Shown here one piece after another: positions 63,600-64,000 of a stretch of DNA of 64,000 nucleotides. The stretch's first letter is position 1, and every line of letters begins with the position of its first letter. The stretch is from NCBI GenBank assembly GCA_020247305.1, contig JADCJE010000094.1:25183-89182 (forward strand). The letters run 5' to 3'. This DNA comes from Phycisphaerales bacterium. GTDB taxonomy: Bacteria; Planctomycetota; UBA1135; UBA2386. The notes below the pieces were generated by a model, which saw only the letters and a program-made list of their open reading frames with translations, was not told where the DNA came from and did no database searches. Position numbers and translations under genes: made by a program.

Positions 63600-64000
63600 C
63601 CGCTCCCGCGGTGGTGGTCACCGGGCTCGGCACGGTCTCCAGCCTGGGCCAGGATCCCGACGCGCTGTGGCAGGCCGCGCTGGCGTGCCGCCGCGGCGTC
63701 GCCGACCTCAAACTGTTCCCGACCGCCAGCCACCGCACGACGATCGCGTGCGAGGCGCCGGCTGTGGCGCTGCCCGCGTTCCTCGGCGAACTCGCCGCCG
63801 CCGAGCGCTTCGCCGTCAAGGCCTCGCGCGACGCGGTGGCCGGGCTGCCGGCCGCGGCGCTGCGCAGCCGCCGGGCCGGCGTGTTCTTCGGCAGCAGCAC
63901 CGGCGCGCTGTTCGAGGGCGAGCGCTACCTCGCCGGCCTGCTGCGCAAGGAAGAACCGTCGCTCGGCCTGCTCGCGACCGTGCAGAACGACGGCCCCGGC
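63596..64000 (+). CDS. Beta-ketoacyl synthase (3' end outside window)
   Basis: The frame is open to the last base; 135 residues are visible. It begins VVVTGLGTVSSLGQDPDALW, the standard KAS I/II opening, followed by RAGVFFGSSTGALFEG, which in this family precedes the catalytic Cys region (not in the window). It condenses malonyl units on the neighbouring ACP in fatty-acid or polyene synthesis. The GTG start overlaps the ACP stop by four bases. Confidence 0.9.
   Translation, partial: MTAPAVVVTGLGTVSSLGQDPDALWQAALACRRGVADLKLFPTASHRTTIACEAPAVALPAFLGELAAAERFAVKASRDAVAGLPAAALRSRRAGVFFGSSTGALFEGERYLAGLLRKEEPSLGLLATVQNDGPG

Overview
This is a GC-rich (roughly 70%) chromosomal segment of a member of the Planctomycetota. 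The lineage is read from gene content: a DUF1549/DUF1553 (PSCyt2/PSD1) gene next to a DUF1501 gene, two PSCyt1 cytochrome-like proteins, a PVC-type small basic protein, a type III glutamine synthetase, and several secreted proteins sharing a C-terminal domain I associate with planctomycetes. Genes are dense and GTG starts are common. Neighbours often overlap by four bases (ATGA or GTGA). No rRNA, CRISPR array, transposase, integrase or prophage was seen.

Layout. 1-2107: the end of a GspE/PilB-type ATPase followed by GspF. 2193-5787 (minus): CCA-adding enzyme and GSIII. 5924-11847: an unknown lipoprotein-like protein translationally coupled to a giant AsmA/DUF748-like protein. 11933-16989: planctomycetal surface/cytochrome operon. 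17081-21529 (minus): secreted proteins and a truncated remnant. 21928-25539: Dabb-domain protein, tRNA-Pro(CGG), MgtE and aldo/keto reductase. 25556-27732 (minus): FeoA-FeoB, divergent from pnp (27908-29995). 30045-39984: mostly minus-strand housekeeping and unknown genes (DUF2058, PilZ, QueE, small basic protein, GT-C/TPR membrane protein), with a methyltransferase and a receiver protein on plus. 40132-42129: a possible 2OG oxygenase and a family-4 uracil-DNA glycosylase.

42586-54895 is a coherent envelope-machine locus: secretin, terminator, promoter, two secreted TPR-type proteins, an ExbB/TolQ channel, two ExbD/TolR proteins, a textbook terminator, and a second secretin. 54994-58555 holds a HAD hydrolase converging on a tight minus-strand operon of a CpsD/ParA-like ATPase, a coiled-coil protein and a MamK-like bacterial actin. 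58726-64000 is the edge of a lipid or aryl-polyene-like pathway: outer-membrane lipoprotein, MMPL exporter and AMP ligase on minus, divergent from an acyl carrier protein and a ketosynthase that runs off the window.

The most unusual findings are three. (1) A dispersed element of about 165 bp in three intergenic copies (17238-17419, 22335-22564, 30958-31125) has imperfect terminal inverted repeats ending in CTAG and internal hairpins with a compensatory base change. It looks like a structured MITE or REP-like family. (2) The ATPase / coiled-coil / MamK-like actin operon. (3) The pairing of two secretins with an ExbBD-type motor and TPR proteins. All functional calls come from reading sequence motifs; no database search was run.
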